Positions 14,958 through 23,447 of a DNA stretch of 64,000 bases are shown here, in pieces. The DNA is taken from NCBI GenBank assembly GCA_949295905.1, contig CASFNA010000019.1:1-64000 (forward strand), written 5' to 3'. Position 1 is the stretch's first letter; each line of letters opens with the position of its first letter. The position numbers were made by a program, and so were the translations under genes. Under the pieces are notes generated by a model. That model was given only the letters and a program-made list of their open reading frames with translations, did not search any database and was not told where the DNA came from. The stretch comes from an uncultured Prevotellaceae bacterium. Its GTDB lineage: Bacteria; Bacteroidota; Bacteroidia; Bacteroidales; Bacteroidaceae.

Positions 14958-16487
14958 ATGGAACAAGAATTTGAACTCATCGCCAAGACATTCATGGGAC
15001 TGGAACCTGTCCTGGCCAAAGAGCTTACACAACTGGGAGCAAACAACGTGCAGATAGGACGCCGCATGGTGTCGTTCACCGGCGACAAGGAAATGATGTA
15101 CCGCGCCAACTTCAGCCTGCACACAGCAATAAGGGTAATCAAGCCCATAAAACACTTCAAGGCGCAGTCGGCCGACGACGTGTATGAAGAAGTGAAGAAA
15201 ATAGACTGGAGCCAGTACCTCGACTTGAAAAAGAGCTTCGCCGTTGACTCGGTGGTGTTCTCCGACGAGTTCCGCCACTCCAAGTTCGTATCATACAAGG
15301 TGAAAGACGCCATCGTAGACCAGTTCCGCGAGAATACCGGACAACGCCCAAACATATCGGTGGCCAACCCTGACATACGCCTCAACATGCACATTGCCGA
15401 AGACCGCTGCACGCTATCGCTCGACTCGAGCGGCGAAAGCCTCCACCGCCGCGGCTACAGGCAGGAGTCCGTCGAGGCTCCGCTCAACGAAGTGCTCGCC
15501 GCAGGCATGATTCTCATGACAGGATGGCAGGGCGACACCGACTTCATCGACCCCATGTGCGGCTCAGGCACACTGCTTATCGAGGCCGCGCTCATCGCCC
15601 ACAACATGGCTCCCGGCGTGTTCCGCAAGAGCTATGCGTTCGAGAAGTGGCCCGATTTCGATGCCGACCTCTTCGACCGCATATACAATGACGACTCGCA
15701 GGAACGCGAGTTCAACCATCACATATACGGCTACGACATCGACCTCAAGGCCGTACAGAAGGCCAACCTGAACGTACGCGCCGCCGGACTGACAAAGGAC
15801 ATCAGCGTGGAACTGGCCGACTTCAAGGACTTCAAGCAGCCAAAGGACAAGGCCATCATGGTGACCAATCCGCCTTACGGCGAACGCATATCCACCCCCG
15901 ACCTGCTCGGCACATACCGCATGATTGGCGAAACGCTCAAGCATCAGTTCAAAGACAACGACGCATGGGTGCTAAGCTACCGTGAGGAATGCTTCGACCA
16001 AATCGGCCTGAAGCCGTCAATCAAAATCCCGGTATACAACGGTTCGCTCGAATGTGAGTTCCGCAAATACCAGATTTTCGAAGGAAAACTGAGCGACTTC
16101 CGCGGCGCAGGCAACATTCTCAAAACCGACGAGGAGAAAAAAGCCATGGCCGAGAAGCACCGCTTCAAGGAAAACCGCGAATTCAAGAAGCGCCTTGAGG
16201 AACATGAAGAAAACGAAGATGGCGACATACGCACATTCAAATTCCATAAAATCGACTTCGACAGCCGCAGCTCCAGAGACCGCGACCGCCGCCGTGACGA
16301 CCGCGACAGGCGTGACTTCGGACGTGACCGCCGTGGATTTGACGACCATGGAGGACGTGATTTCGGACGGGGCCGACGCGACTTCGACGACCGCGGAGGA
16401 CGCGGTGACCGCCGCGGAGGACGCGATTTCAAAGGAAACAGGGACAGGAAAGACTACGGAAAGAAAGGACGGCGATATGACGACTAA
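14958..16487 (+). CDS. THUMP-domain 23S rRNA (guanine-N2)-methyltransferase, RlmL N-half type
   Basis: 509 residues. A THUMP domain (about 45-155) is followed by a SAM-dependent methyltransferase domain with DFIDPMCGSGTLLIEAA (motif I, about 194-210), the class motif VTNPPYGERI near 300 and a YDIDLKAV binding segment. This matches the m2G2445 half of RlmL; the second m7G domain is absent, as usual in Bacteroidota. The last 70 residues are a low-complexity Arg/Asp/Gly tail (RDRDRRRDDRDRRDFGRDRR), likely disordered and RNA-binding. The last 11 bp overlap the next gene. Confidence 0.9.
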   Translation: MEQEFELIAKTFMGLEPVLAKELTQLGANNVQIGRRMVSFTGDKEMMYRANFSLHTAIRVIKPIKHFKAQSADDVYEEVKKIDWSQYLDLKKSFAVDSVVFSDEFRHSKFVSYKVKDAIVDQFRENTGQRPNISVANPDIRLNMHIAEDRCTLSLDSSGESLHRRGYRQESVEAPLNEVLAAGMILMTGWQGDTDFIDPMCGSGTLLIEAALIAHNMAPGVFRKSYAFEKWPDFDADLFDRIYNDDSQEREFNHHIYGYDIDLKAVQKANLNVRAAGLTKDISVELADFKDFKQPKDKAIMVTNPPYGERISTPDLLGTYRMIGETLKHQFKDNDAWVLSYREECFDQIGLKPSIKIPVYNGSLECEFRKYQIFEGKLSDFRGAGNILKTDEEKKAMAEKHRFKENREFKKRLEEHEENEDGDIRTFKFHKIDFDSRSSRDRDRRRDDRDRRDFGRDRRGFDDHGGRDFGRGRRDFDDRGGRGDRRGGRDFKGNRDRKDYGKKGRRYDD

Positions 16488-18690
16488 ATCAAACAACAGC
16501 TTCTCACGCAACGCCAGGCTATGCGCCATGGCGCTGCTCGCAATGTTTACCATAATGACAGGCAACGCACAACAACGCGAATTTACGCTTGAAGACCTTA
16601 ACTTCGGCGGCAACAACTACCACAACATGGTGCCCAAGAACAGGTACCTCACGTGGTGGGGCGACCTGCTCGTGCGCCTCGATGTGGAAGAATGCCGTAC
16701 CGTAGACAAGAAAACAGGCAAGGAAAAGCTCCTTTTCACACTCGACGACATCAACAAATGGGCAGGAACGAATGGCGAAAGCGACAAGATTCGCCACTTG
16801 CTATACGCATCCTTCCCCTACCCCGACAAACCTCTGGTGCTCATTGAGCGTAAAAACGAACGTCTGCTAATTGATTTCAAGGCAAAGAAAAACGTCTGGC
16901 GGCAAAGCACCGAAGAAGAAACGCACGCCGACTGGAACGCACGTTCGCGTGCCGTTGCCTTCGTTAAGGGCGACAACCTCTACGTAACCGACGCTGAAGG
17001 AAAGACCCGCCAGCTTACAACCGACGGCAGCCACGACATCGTTTACGGACAAAGCGTACACCGCGACGAATTCGGTATATATAAAGGTACGTTCTGGAGC
17101 AACGACGGACAGAAGCTCGCCTTCTACCGCATGGACCAAAGCATGGTGACAGACTATCCTCTCGTAAACATCGACACGCGCATAGCAACAGAGATGCCGA
17201 CCAAATACCCGATGGCCGGTGAAACCAGCCACAAGGTTACCGTGGGTGTTTACGACCTGGAAACGGGCAAAACCGTCTACCTGAAAGCAGGCGACCCGAC
17301 CGACCGTTACTTTACAAACATAGCCTGGAGTCCGGCTGACAAGGCGGTCTACATGTTCGAGCTTAACCGCGACCAGACCGACATGGAGCTGGTAAAATAC
17401 GACGCTTCAACAGGCGAAAAGCTGTCTACCTTATATAAAGAGCACCACGACAAGTACGTACATCCAATGAACCCAATAACCTTCCTGCCGTGGGATGCCG
17501 ACAAGTTCATACTGCAAAGCGAGAAAGACGGCTACAACCACCTGTACCTGTTCAACACAAAGGGCGAACAGTTGAAGCAAATCACGAGCGGCAAATGGGT
17601 GGTGTTAGACCTTATCGGTTTTGACTTGAAGGCAAAAACAGCCATTATTTTGTCAACCGAAAGCAGCCCAATCCAGAACAACATCTACAAAGTTAACATC
17701 CAGACGGGCGAGCGCACCCTACTCGACAACGGCCGAGGATGCCACGCAAACACATATGGTGCAGGCGGACACCACGCCCCTATGCTATCATATTCAGGCC
17801 GTTACGCCTTCGACAGCTACTCGGAGCCTGACGTTCCGCGCAACATCGACATCATCGACGTTGACAAGGTGAAGCGCATCAGCTACTTCAAGGCCGACAA
17901 TCCGTGGACCGGCTACAACGTGCCAGAATACTCATGCGGCACAATAAAGGCGGCTGACGGGGTGACAGACCTGTACTATCGCATGGTGAAACCAGTCAAC
18001 TTCGACCCCAATAAGAAATATCCCACCGTGGTTTACGTGTACGGCGGTCCCGGAGTTCGCAACGTAGAGGCGCGCTGGCACTACGCAAGCCGAAGCTGGG
18101 AAACGTACATGGCACAGAAAGGTTACCTGCTCTTCATCCTCGACAACCGCGGTTCAAGCGACCGAGGACGCGACTTCGAGCAGGCAACGTTCCGTCATCT
18201 CGGCGTGGAAGAGATGAAAGACCAGCTCAAAGGAGTGGAATACCTGAAATCGTTGGCCTACGTTGACACGACGAGAATGGGCGTACACGGCTGGAGTTTC
18301 GGCGGTTTCATGACAACATCGCTCATGACTACCTACCCCGACGTGTTCAAAGTAGGCGTTGCCGGTGGCCCCGTGATTGACTGGAAGTGGTACGAAGTGA
18401 TGTACGGAGAACGTTACATGGACACGCCGCAGGCCAATCCGGAAGGCTACGCGGAAACAAGTCTCATCAACAAAGCAAAGAACCTGAAGGGCAAACTGCA
18501 AATAATCATCGGCACGGACGACCCCACCGTAGTGCCGCAACACGCCTTGTCGTTCATCAAGAAGTGCAACGAGGTGGGCACACAGCCCGACTTCTACGTA
18601 TATCCCGGCGAGGGACACAACATGATGGGACACCAGAGCGTGCACCTGCATGAAAGGATTACGCAGTATTTCGAGGACTATTTGAAATAA
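16477..18690 (+). CDS. Dipeptidyl peptidase IV-type S9 serine peptidase, secreted
   Basis: 737 residues from the ATG at 16477. The frame is open for 94 more codons but only through the methyltransferase's Arg-rich tail, giving Thr/Ala-rich nonsense. A signal peptide (CAMALLAMFTIMTGNAQQ) is followed by a beta-propeller DPPIV N domain and a C-terminal alpha/beta hydrolase. The catalytic triad is visible: Ser607 in GWSFGG, Asp682 in GTDDPTV and His714 in GEGHNM. It should remove X-Pro dipeptides from peptides in the periplasm or at the surface, a known trait of proteolytic Bacteroidales. It overlaps the previous gene by 11 bp. Confidence 0.92.
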   Translation: MTTKSNNSFSRNARLCAMALLAMFTIMTGNAQQREFTLEDLNFGGNNYHNMVPKNRYLTWWGDLLVRLDVEECRTVDKKTGKEKLLFTLDDINKWAGTNGESDKIRHLLYASFPYPDKPLVLIERKNERLLIDFKAKKNVWRQSTEEETHADWNARSRAVAFVKGDNLYVTDAEGKTRQLTTDGSHDIVYGQSVHRDEFGIYKGTFWSNDGQKLAFYRMDQSMVTDYPLVNIDTRIATEMPTKYPMAGETSHKVTVGVYDLETGKTVYLKAGDPTDRYFTNIAWSPADKAVYMFELNRDQTDMELVKYDASTGEKLSTLYKEHHDKYVHPMNPITFLPWDADKFILQSEKDGYNHLYLFNTKGEQLKQITSGKWVVLDLIGFDLKAKTAIILSTESSPIQNNIYKVNIQTGERTLLDNGRGCHANTYGAGGHHAPMLSYSGRYAFDSYSEPDVPRNIDIIDVDKVKRISYFKADNPWTGYNVPEYSCGTIKAADGVTDLYYRMVKPVNFDPNKKYPTVVYVYGGPGVRNVEARWHYASRSWETYMAQKGYLLFILDNRGSSDRGRDFEQATFRHLGVEEMKDQLKGVEYLKSLAYVDTTRMGVHGWSFGGFMTTSLMTTYPDVFKVGVAGGPVIDWKWYEVMYGERYMDTPQANPEGYAETSLINKAKNLKGKLQIIIGTDDPTVVPQHALSFIKKCNEVGTQPDFYVYPGEGHNMMGHQSVHLHERITQYFEDYLK

Positions 18691-18755
18691 AATAAACAAC
18701 AAAAACCCACCCCAAACCCTCTCCAATGGGAGAGAGCTTAAATACATATCAGACT

Positions 18756-20024
18756 ATGAAAATATTACTATTAGGCAGCGGAGGGCGCGAACACGCCTTG
18801 GCATGGAAGATTGCACAAAGTCCGAAAGTCAGCAAACTGTACATCGCTCCGGGCAACGCCGGAACGGCTAATGCAGGCGAGAACGTAGACATAAAGGCTG
18901 ACGACTTCGAGCGTCTGAAGGACTTTGCCGTGACAAACGGCATCGACATGGTTGTCGTTGGCCCTGAAGACCCGTTGGTGAAAGGCATCTATGACGACTT
19001 CAAAAGCGACAAGCGCACGGCCAATATACCTGTAATAGGCCCGTCAAAGGCAGGCGCACAGCTTGAAGGCTCAAAGGACTTTGCCAAAGGTTTCATGCAA
19101 AGGCACAACATTCCGACGGCAAAATACAAGACGTTCAACGGCACTACACTGGACGAGGGACTGCGTTTCCTCGAGACGTTGCAGCCGCCCTACGTGCTGA
19201 AGGCCGACGGCCTGTGCGCCGGAAAGGGCGTGCTCATAGTGCCGACGCTCGACGAAGCCAAGAAGGAACTGCGCGAGATGCTCGGCGGAATGTTCGGCAA
19301 CGCATCGGCAAGCGTAGTCATCGAAGAATTTTTGAGCGGCATAGAGTGTTCCGTATTCGTGCTTACTGACGGCAAGAACTACAAAATCCTGCCCGAAGCA
19401 AAGGACTACAAGCGCATCGGCGAGGGCGACACGGGCCTCAACACGGGCGGTATGGGCAGCGTAACGCCCGTTCCGTTCGCCACGAAAGAGTGGATGCAGA
19501 AGGTGGAAGACCGCATCATCCGTCCCACGGTAGAAGGTCTTGCAGAGGAAGGATTGGACTATAAGGGCTTCATATTCTTCGGCCTCATCAACGTAAACGG
19601 CGACCCGATGGTCATCGAATACAACTGCCGCATGGGCGACCCGGAAACTGAGAGCGTGATGCTCCGCCTCAAAAGCGACATCGTTGACTTGTTCGAAGGC
19701 GTGGCCGAGGGCAATCTCGACCAAAGAAACATCGAGTTCGACCCGCGCGCGGCGGTCTGCGTGATGCTCGTTAGCGGCGGTTATCCCGAGAAATACGCCA
19801 AAGGCTACCCCATAACCGGCATCGGCGACGTTGAGGAAAGCATCGTGTTCCACTCCGGCACAGCCTTGAAAGACGGGCAAGTAGTCACCGCCGGTGGCCG
19901 CGTCATCGCCGTAAGCTCATACGGCAAGGACAAGGAGGAAGCCCTGGCCAAGTCGTTCAAGGAAGCGCAGAAAATCAAATTCACTGACAAATACTTCCGC
20001 AGCGACATAGGAAAAGACCTTTAA
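18756..20024 (+). CDS. purD: Phosphoribosylamine-glycine ligase
   Basis: 422 residues from the ATG at 18756 ([18 protein letters not shown]). GARS N-terminal domain with [11 protein letters not shown]-grasp core ([32 protein letters not shown]), the conserved [14 protein letters not shown] loop, and the metal site [16 protein letters not shown]. It catalyses the ATP-dependent second step of purine biosynthesis. Length is normal for the family. Confidence 0.97.
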   Translation: MKILLLGSGGREHALAWKIAQSPKVSKLYIAPGNAGTANAGENVDIKADDFERLKDFAVTNGIDMVVVGPEDPLVKGIYDDFKSDKRTANIPVIGPSKAGAQLEGSKDFAKGFMQRHNIPTAKYKTFNGTTLDEGLRFLETLQPPYVLKADGLCAGKGVLIVPTLDEAKKELREMLGGMFGNASASVVIEEFLSGIECSVFVLTDGKNYKILPEAKDYKRIGEGDTGLNTGGMGSVTPVPFATKEWMQKVEDRIIRPTVEGLAEEGLDYKGFIFFGLINVNGDPMVIEYNCRMGDPETESVMLRLKSDIVDLFEGVAEGNLDQRNIEFDPRAAVCVMLVSGGYPEKYAKGYPITGIGDVEESIVFHSGTALKDGQVVTAGGRVIAVSSYGKDKEEALAKSFKEAQKIKFTDKYFRSDIGKDL

Positions 20025-20113
20025 AAGGTGAGACGGTGAGAAAGTGATACGGTGAGAAGTTTTTTCTTACCACTTTTTCCCACCTTCTCACCATCTCACT
20101 TTTTCACCTTTAA
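20025..20113. terminator. GGTGAGAA-word palindrome after purD
   Basis: Left arm AAAGGTGAGACGGTGAGAAA and following; right arm CCACCTTCTCACCATCTCAC and following, separated by TTTTTTC. Imperfect but long; it starts at the purD stop codon. The same words occur at 7080-7112. Confidence 0.6.
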
Positions 20114-20115
20114 TT

Positions 20116-21075
20116 ATGAAGCTATTACAAAACAGAATTGCCGAGAGCCGCTTCGCGCTGCCCGTTACGGCGGTTTACGCGCTGGCGGCATGGCTCATGA
20201 TGTGCGCCATTGGTTGCAGGACATACGCCGAACTGGCCGTGTTCGCCCTGTCGGCTTACCTCATGGCCGAGATGAACAACCGCAACGCGCTCATCAGAGT
20301 GTACAGCCGAATGGTGTCGTGCACGTTTCTCGTGCTCGGAACGATGGCCGCACCAGCCATCGGGCGGTTTGACGTGCTCGCCGTGCAGCTGTGTTTCATC
20401 GCCTCATACCTGCTGCTCTTCGCCTCGTATCAGGAGAAGCGGGCGCAAGGCAAGATGTTTTACGCCTTCGCATTCATCGGCATCGCGGGTGTAATATGCC
20501 CGCCGTCGCTACTTTTCGTACCCGTAATATGGGTGCTCACGGCCACCAACCTTATGGCAATGAGCTGGCGCAACTTCTGGGCGTCGCTCATCGGACTGAC
20601 CGCCCCCTACTGGTTTATCGCAGGATATTGCGCCATGACAGGCGACATGGCTATCCCCCTACGCTTGGCTGACAGCTTCGCGCATGCCATTGCACCAGCA
20701 CAATACACATCGTCGCCGGGCATCATCGTGTCGTCCGCCGTAACGCTACTTGTCGCAGCCATAGGCGCAATCCACTTCATGCGCAACAGCTACAAGGACA
20801 AAATCCGCACACGCATGCTCTACGAGCTGCTCATAGCCACGGCATCGTTTACCGCCATCTTCTACGCCGCCCTGCCACAATACGCCGAACAGATGACGGG
20901 CATACTCGTAGTCAACGCCTCGGTATTGGCAGCCCACTTCTTCGCGCTTACCAGCACGCGGCTTACAAACATAGCGTTCATTCTGCTCGCCTTGCTCGCC
21001 GTCGCTGCAACAGCATTCAACACACTGGGCTGCACGCCCATGGCAAACGACCTGTCCCCATGGAGTCTCTTATAA
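20116..21075 (+). CDS. Polytopic membrane protein of unknown function
   Basis: 319 residues with about eight or nine hydrophobic helices (for example VYALAAWLMMCAIGC, FAFIGIAGVICPPSLLFVPV, WASLIGLTAPYWFIAGYC, ITGILVV-type segments). Charged loops are short (YQEKRAQGK, RNSYKDKIRTR). I recognise no catalytic motif. It overlaps the downstream YqaA-like gene by 16 bp, so they are probably made together. A transport or envelope role is possible but unproven. Confidence 0.7.
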   Translation: MKLLQNRIAESRFALPVTAVYALAAWLMMCAIGCRTYAELAVFALSAYLMAEMNNRNALIRVYSRMVSCTFLVLGTMAAPAIGRFDVLAVQLCFIASYLLLFASYQEKRAQGKMFYAFAFIGIAGVICPPSLLFVPVIWVLTATNLMAMSWRNFWASLIGLTAPYWFIAGYCAMTGDMAIPLRLADSFAHAIAPAQYTSSPGIIVSSAVTLLVAAIGAIHFMRNSYKDKIRTRMLYELLIATASFTAIFYAALPQYAEQMTGILVVNASVLAAHFFALTSTRLTNIAFILLALLAVAATAFNTLGCTPMANDLSPWSLL

Positions 21076-21512
21076 CCTTACTCACCGACTACGGCTACGT
21101 TGGGATGCTCATATCGGCATTCCTCGCCGGCAGCATATTCCCCTTGAGCAGCGAGGTAGTCATGCTCGCGCTCATGGCGGCAGGGCTCGACCCGTGGGCG
21201 TTGGTGGCCTACGGCACGGTGGGCAACACCCTCGGCAGCATGTTCAACTACTGGATTGGCTCGCTTGGGCGCATGGACTGGATAGAGAAATACCTCCACG
21301 TAAAGCCCAAAGACCTCGACCGCGCACGCCGCTTCATGGCCGGGCGCGGAGCGTGGACGGGCTTCTTCGCCTTCCTGCCGGTAATAGGCGAAGGCATAAC
21401 AATCGTGCTCGGACTGATGCGCGCCAACCTCACGCTCACCATTGTGAGCGTAACCATAGGCAAACTGGCACGCTACGCCCTGCTCGCCCTCGGCGTGGAA
21501 ATATTTGTTTAA
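21060..21512 (+). CDS. YqaA-family membrane protein (DedA/SNARE-associated type)
   Basis: 150 residues, four membrane helices. The N-terminal LSAF-like helix FLAGSIFPLSSEVVMLALM is followed by VGNTLGSMFNYWIGSLGRMDWIEKYL and the arginine region ARRFMAGRGAWTGFFAFLPVIGEGITIVLG, which carries the conserved Arg and Pro of the DedA/VTT superfamily. Relatives are thought to act in lipid scrambling or membrane homeostasis. The start overlaps the upstream membrane gene by 16 bp. Confidence 0.85.
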   Translation: MESLITLLTDYGYVGMLISAFLAGSIFPLSSEVVMLALMAAGLDPWALVAYGTVGNTLGSMFNYWIGSLGRMDWIEKYLHVKPKDLDRARRFMAGRGAWTGFFAFLPVIGEGITIVLGLMRANLTLTIVSVTIGKLARYALLALGVEIFV

Positions 21513-21599
21513 CCATTTTACAACTATTTCACCTCCTGCCGCGCAATGTCCGCGCCGCCACCTTGTTATATATATAAAAGGACATAAAAACACAAGATT

Positions 21600-22157
21600 A
21601 TGAGAAAGTTTATCCTTACAACGGCATTAGCCGTACTGGCCGTCATAGCCGCAGGCGCACAGACTACCGACGGAAAGAAACTGTCAAAGCAGCAGCGCAA
21701 GGCCATGCAGGCGCGCATTGACAGCCTGATGAACCTCAAGGCGCAAAGCGCAATCAACGATACGGCCTTCGTGCTCGAGGCCGACGAGGTGACATTCAAG
21801 CGCGGATACACCGTCCACGTAACGTCTAACACCAACTTCGTAGCCTTCTGCGGCAACCGCGCCGTAGTGCAGGTAGCCTTCAACGTGCCGTGGCCGGGCT
21901 TCAACGGCTTGGGCGGCATCACCGTCGAGGGCAGCGTGTCGGGCTACAAGAAATACTCAGACAAGAAAGGCAACACCTACATACAGGCCAGCGTCAACGG
22001 CGTTGGCATATCCGCCCAAGTGTTCATCACCCTATGGAACGGGGGCGACAAGGCCACCGTCACCGTGCAGCAAAACTTCCGTTCGGGAAAAATAACGCTT
22101 GACGGCTGCATCGTTCCATTGGAAGAGAGCAACGTTTTCAAAGGCACCTCCATCTGA
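21600..22157 (+). CDS. DUF4251 secreted protein
   Basis: 185 residues. Signal peptide MRKFILTTALAVLAVIAAGAQ, a basic helical linker (KLSKQQRKAMQARIDSL), then a compact beta-rich domain (FVLEADEVTFKRG, NFVAFCGNRAVVQVAFN, GFNGLGGITVEGSVSGY, VGISAQVFITLWNGG) characteristic of DUF4251, a Bacteroidales periplasmic family of unknown role. No lipobox, so it is probably soluble in the periplasm. Confidence 0.82.
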   Translation: MRKFILTTALAVLAVIAAGAQTTDGKKLSKQQRKAMQARIDSLMNLKAQSAINDTAFVLEADEVTFKRGYTVHVTSNTNFVAFCGNRAVVQVAFNVPWPGFNGLGGITVEGSVSGYKKYSDKKGNTYIQASVNGVGISAQVFITLWNGGDKATVTVQQNFRSGKITLDGCIVPLEESNVFKGTSI

Positions 22158-22232
22158 CCTGCCGCACGGTTTACAACAGTCTGCAATGCGCCCATATACG
22201 CATTGCCATCCGCCTGAAAATCAAGGAGTTAC

Positions 22233-22315
22233 CAAAAGGCCGTCTTTTGCGCTGCAAAAGACGGCCTTTTAGCTTGCAATTCACGGCCTTTTGCAAGGCG
22301 AAAGACGGCAAATTG
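22233..22315. repeat. AAGGCCGTC intergenic repeat with 17-bp perfect hairpin
   Basis: AAAAGGCCGTCTTTTGC, three bases, then GCAAAAGACGGCCTTTT (22234-22270): a perfect 17-bp palindrome that could terminate transcription of the DUF4251 gene. Two more half-units follow. Confidence 0.75.
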
Positions 22316-22497
22316 AATAACGAAAGAAACTCACTTACATAGAAAAATGCCTGCATGCCAATCCCAAAACACCAGTCTTAGCCATGCCGAATACCACCGA
22401 ACACATAATGTTTACGCACACTTTCCGACGCAAAACGAAAGACGTGTATTGTACAAAAGCAATGAATAAAATACTGATTTTCATAATTTTATAGTAT

Positions 22498-22533
22498 AAT
22501 AATTTTGTATTTCAAAATTATTTGATAAATTTG
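22498..22533 (+). promoter_or_regulatory. higBA promoter with operator over the -33 box
   Basis: A perfect dyad, AATAATTTTG and CAAAATTATT with a 5-bp centre (22498-22522), covers the -33 TTTG (22504-22507). The -7 box TAAATTTG is at 22526-22533. The dyad is the likely site for autorepression by the antitoxin. The ATG at 22545 leaves a leader of only about 4-6 nt. Confidence 0.7.
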
Positions 22534-22544
22534 CACAAAAAAGA

Positions 22545-22844
22545 ATGAGGATAGTATCACACCGCAAGCTCAAGGATTTTTACGAGACAAAAGGACGTGA
22601 AGACTCACGCGTACCGCTTGAACGGTGGTACAACATAGCGGAAAAGGCGGAATGGAGGAATCTGTCTGAAATAAAAGTGGACTTTCCTGCGACTGACTAT
22701 GTAGGCAACCAGCATTACGTATTCAACATTAAAGGCAACAGTTACCGCCCTGTCGTTGTAGTGAAATTCACCATCGGGTACATTTTCATACGCTTTGTAG
22801 GCACACACGGAGAATACGATAAAATAGATTGTTCGACAATTTAG
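22545..22844 (+). CDS. higB: HigB-family mRNA interferase toxin
   Basis: 99 residues with the RelE/HigB fold pattern: MRIVSHRKLKDFYETKGREDSRVPLERWYNIAEKA at the N-terminus, then KGNSYRPVVVVKFTIGYIFIRFVGTHGEYDKID, which holds the conserved RFVGTHxEYD core of this HigB group. It would cleave mRNA on ribosomes unless bound by HigA. Toxin-first order is normal for higBA. The antitoxin gene follows after 10 bp. Confidence 0.9.
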   Translation: MRIVSHRKLKDFYETKGREDSRVPLERWYNIAEKAEWRNLSEIKVDFPATDYVGNQHYVFNIKGNSYRPVVVVKFTIGYIFIRFVGTHGEYDKIDCSTI

Positions 22845-22854
22845 CTATCAAGAC

Positions 22855-23217
22855 ATGGACAAAATCACAAAAAGACAATACGAATTCGCGCTTGCAAGGA
22901 TAGAAGAGCTGCTGCCATTAGTAGGCGATGACACTCCGGCTGACGACAAGAACGCCACAGAGCTGACACTTATGTCGGACATTGTAATCGCATACGAAAA
23001 GGAACATTATCCCATAGGAGTGCCCTCCGTGGCCGAACTCATCAGCTCGTCGCTTGAAGAAAAAGGCATGACGCAGAAGCAATTGGCACAAGAGCTTGGC
23101 GTCAGTCCTTCACGCGTAAACGACTATGTGTCAGGCCGTTCAGAGCCATCACTTAAAATAGCAAGCCTTATCTGCCGCATACTCGGCATACAGCCTACGG
23201 CCATGTTAGGCTTTTAA
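22855..23217 (+). CDS. higA: HigA-family antitoxin with Xre-type HTH
   Basis: 120 residues. The N-terminal part (about 1-65) is acidic and helical and should bind the toxin. The C-terminal part has a helix-turn-helix (EEKGMTQKQLAQELGVSPSRVNDYVSGRSEPSLK, about 72-105) and ends in the GIQPTAMLGF tail common in HigA. It should neutralise HigB and repress the operon through the dyad at 22498-22522. Confidence 0.9.
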   Translation: MDKITKRQYEFALARIEELLPLVGDDTPADDKNATELTLMSDIVIAYEKEHYPIGVPSVAELISSSLEEKGMTQKQLAQELGVSPSRVNDYVSGRSEPSLKIASLICRILGIQPTAMLGF

Positions 23218-23296
23218 AGCCTGTAATCATACTGCATTTACTACACCGCACAGCGTTAAAATATAATAAACTTACCGCTGCACGGCACAAAGTTTG

Positions 23297-23392
23297 TATC
23301 TTTACATAATATAAGCTGCGTCTCGGCAATAAAAATAAAAGCTTGTTTTACGCGCTTTTATTTTGTATTGCGCTCAACTTGCATTATCTTTG
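23297..23392 (+). promoter_or_regulatory. Two-box promoter cassette of the GT117-like gene
   Basis: Distal box TATCTTTA (23297-23304) and proximal box TATCTTTG (23385-23392), the latter with TTTG at 23362-23365 and a 19-bp spacer. Between them, in order: AAGCTGCGTCTCGG, AATAAAAATAAAA, a hairpin AAAAGC/GCTTTT, TTTATTTTGTATT and GCGCTCAACTTGCATTA. This is nearly the same order and wording as upstream of the CcdA/ArsG-like gene. Confidence 0.7.
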
Positions 23393-23447
23393 CAACGCTT
23401 TATGGCGTTTCAATTGCAGAACAAACAATTATCACACATATCAGTAA

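Noticed and set aside
16195-16476. 94-codon N-terminal extension of the DPP-IV-type peptidase
   Set aside because: It is a Thr/Ala/Asp-rich shadow of the methyltransferase's Arg-rich tail; a signal peptide begins exactly at the ATG at 16477.
18691-18755. Terminator between the peptidase and purD
   Set aside because: CTCTCC/GGGAGAG is a short hairpin without a T run, more like a common intergenic repeat word than a terminator.
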